Origin: an uncultured Caulobacteraceae bacterium | GTDB lineage: Bacteria; Pseudomonadota; Alphaproteobacteria; Caulobacterales; Caulobacteraceae | DNA length: 8,351 nucleotides | Assembly: GCA_946482375.1 (NCBI GenBank) | Contig: CAMLRH010000110.1 | Span: forward strand, 1-8,351 | Reading direction: 5' to 3' | In this document: in pieces, positions 7,855 through 8,351 of the stretch | Layout of the letters: every line of letters begins with the position of its first letter | How positions within the stretch are numbered: the first letter of the stretch is position 1 | Notes under the pieces: generated by a model | What the model saw: the letters and a program-made list of their open reading frames with translations, nothing else | What the model was told of the DNA's origin: nothing | Database searches by the model: none | Program-made: the position numbers and the translations under genes

Positions 7855-8211
7855 GTGAGCCTCAACCCCTACGTCGCGGGCGCCCGCGGACGCTGCCCGA
7901 ACTGCGGCAAGGGGCGTCTTTTCGAAGGCTTCCTGCGGGTCTCGCCGACGTGCGAGGCCTGCGGCTTCGAGCTTGCGGCGGCTGACAGCGGCGATGGGCC
8001 GGCCGTCTTCATCATTCTGATCGTGGGCTTCCTCGTCTCCTTCGCGGCCCTGTTTACCGAGGTCGCGCTGCGCCCGCCGATCTGGGTCCACCTCGTCGTC
8101 TGGCTGCCGCTGACGGCTGTACTGTGCCTTGCCATGTTGCGGCCCATGAAGGGGCTGATGCTGGCGGCCCAGTTCGCCAACAAGGCCTCCGAGGCGAGGA
8201 GCGATGAGTAG
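7855..8211 (+). CDS. DUF983 family membrane protein with a four-cysteine zinc ribbon
   Basis: The 118-residue product starts at a GTG four bases after ctaE. Residues 14-36 form a zinc-ribbon pattern of two CxxC pairs (Cys14, Cys17, Cys33, Cys36), in RCPNCGKGRLFEGFL and TCEACGFEL. Two membrane helices follow at about 51-70 and 76-96, then a short basic-acidic tail. This architecture is that of DUF983. Members are commonly found directly after ctaE and before SURF1 in alphaproteobacterial oxidase operons, so an accessory role in oxidase assembly or metal handling is a reasonable inference, but no biochemical function is established to my knowledge. GTG is the only sensible start; AGGGG in the ctaE stop region is almost adjacent to it, so coupling to ctaE translation is likely. 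Two hydrophobic segments with the ribbon at the N-terminus place the cysteines on one side of the membrane, side uncertain. Confidence 0.9.
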   Translation: MSLNPYVAGARGRCPNCGKGRLFEGFLRVSPTCEACGFELAAADSGDGPAVFIILIVGFLVSFAALFTEVALRPPIWVHLVVWLPLTAVLCLAMLRPMKGLMLAAQFANKASEARSDE

Positions 8212-8221
8212 CGCGATTAAG

Positions 8222-8349
8222 CCCTTCCCCCTGGATGGGGGAAGGGTTTGGGATGGGGGTGGCGCCGCTTCAGCTTTCACGGCGTCAGAGCGCTATCCTG
8301 AACCTCTCCCACCCCCATCCCCGGCCCTTCCCCCATCCAGGGGGAAGGG
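8222..8349. repeat. REP-like doublet (inverted pair of hairpins), possible REPIN
   Basis: The left arm (8222-8260) and the right arm (8311-8349) are 39-base inverted copies of each other that differ only at three central bases (TTT against CCG). Two further pairs extend the arms inward. Each arm starts with its own hairpin: CCCTTCCCCC, loop TGGAT, GGGGGAAGGG (8222-8246), mirrored at 8325-8349. A 46-base spacer (8263-8308) holds a small CGCCG/CGGCG pairing. Two palindromic REP units facing each other around a short spacer match the BIME/REPIN layout, and such C-run/G-run hairpins are frequent between genes in GC-rich alphaproteobacteria. The element begins 10 bases after the DUF983 stop and could fold into a very stable transcript structure that ends or trims the operon message. 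Copy number in the genome cannot be seen from here. Confidence 0.8.
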
Positions 8350-8351
8350 AG

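Noticed and set aside
7822..8280. Minus-strand open frame of 152 codons opposite DUF983 and reaching into the repeat
   Set aside because: It is a mirror frame of the DUF983 gene. Its N-terminus is simply translated REP sequence.
8222..8349. CRISPR array or tandem repeat
   Set aside because: There are only two repeat units, in inverted rather than direct orientation, and each is palindromic over its first 25 bases. No spacer series is present.

Overview
The window looks like chromosomal DNA from a GC-rich alphaproteobacterium, most likely of the Caulobacterales (Caulobacter, Phenylobacterium or Brevundimonas type). The pointers are the very GC-rich third codon positions, an aa3-type cytochrome c oxidase operon in the alphaproteobacterial gene order, a Caulobacter-style TonB-dependent receptor, and a CCCTTCCCCC-type intergenic repeat. 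The taxonomic placement is inference from gene content; no search was run.

Layout: positions 1-785 (minus strand) carry the N-terminal part of a TonB-dependent outer-membrane receptor that runs off the left edge. Positions 894-2324 (minus) encode TldD, the metalloprotease subunit of TldD/TldE. A divergent intergenic region (2325-2503) separates tldD from a plus-strand operon and holds a candidate promoter, a palindrome and a leader hairpin. The operon reads ctaC (subunit II, 2504-3472), ctaD (subunit I, 3490-5139), ctaB (heme O synthase, 5247-6209), a 50-codon CoxF-like small membrane protein (6206-6358), ctaG/Cox11 (copper chaperone, 6342-6941), ctaE (subunit III, 6984-7850) and a DUF983 zinc-ribbon membrane protein (7855-8211). 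The window ends in a large inverted repeat made of two REP-like hairpins facing each other (8222-8349).

The operon supplies the three core subunits of the terminal oxidase together with part of its cofactor machinery: CtaB converts heme B to heme O on the way to heme A, and CtaG delivers copper to CuB in subunit I. The small CoxF-like protein and the DUF983 protein sit where alphaproteobacterial cta operons usually carry them and are probably assembly accessories of unproven function. All CuA, heme a, heme a3, CuB and proton-channel residues I looked for are present, so the enzyme appears functional. The usual next gene, SURF1, is not seen; the repeat lies where it would be expected to start.

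I see no undescribed multi-gene system here. The points most worth a second look are the terminal REP doublet, the small CoxF-like protein, the DUF983 protein, the hairpin between ctaD and ctaB, and the repeated GTAAC motifs in front of the TonB-dependent receptor.
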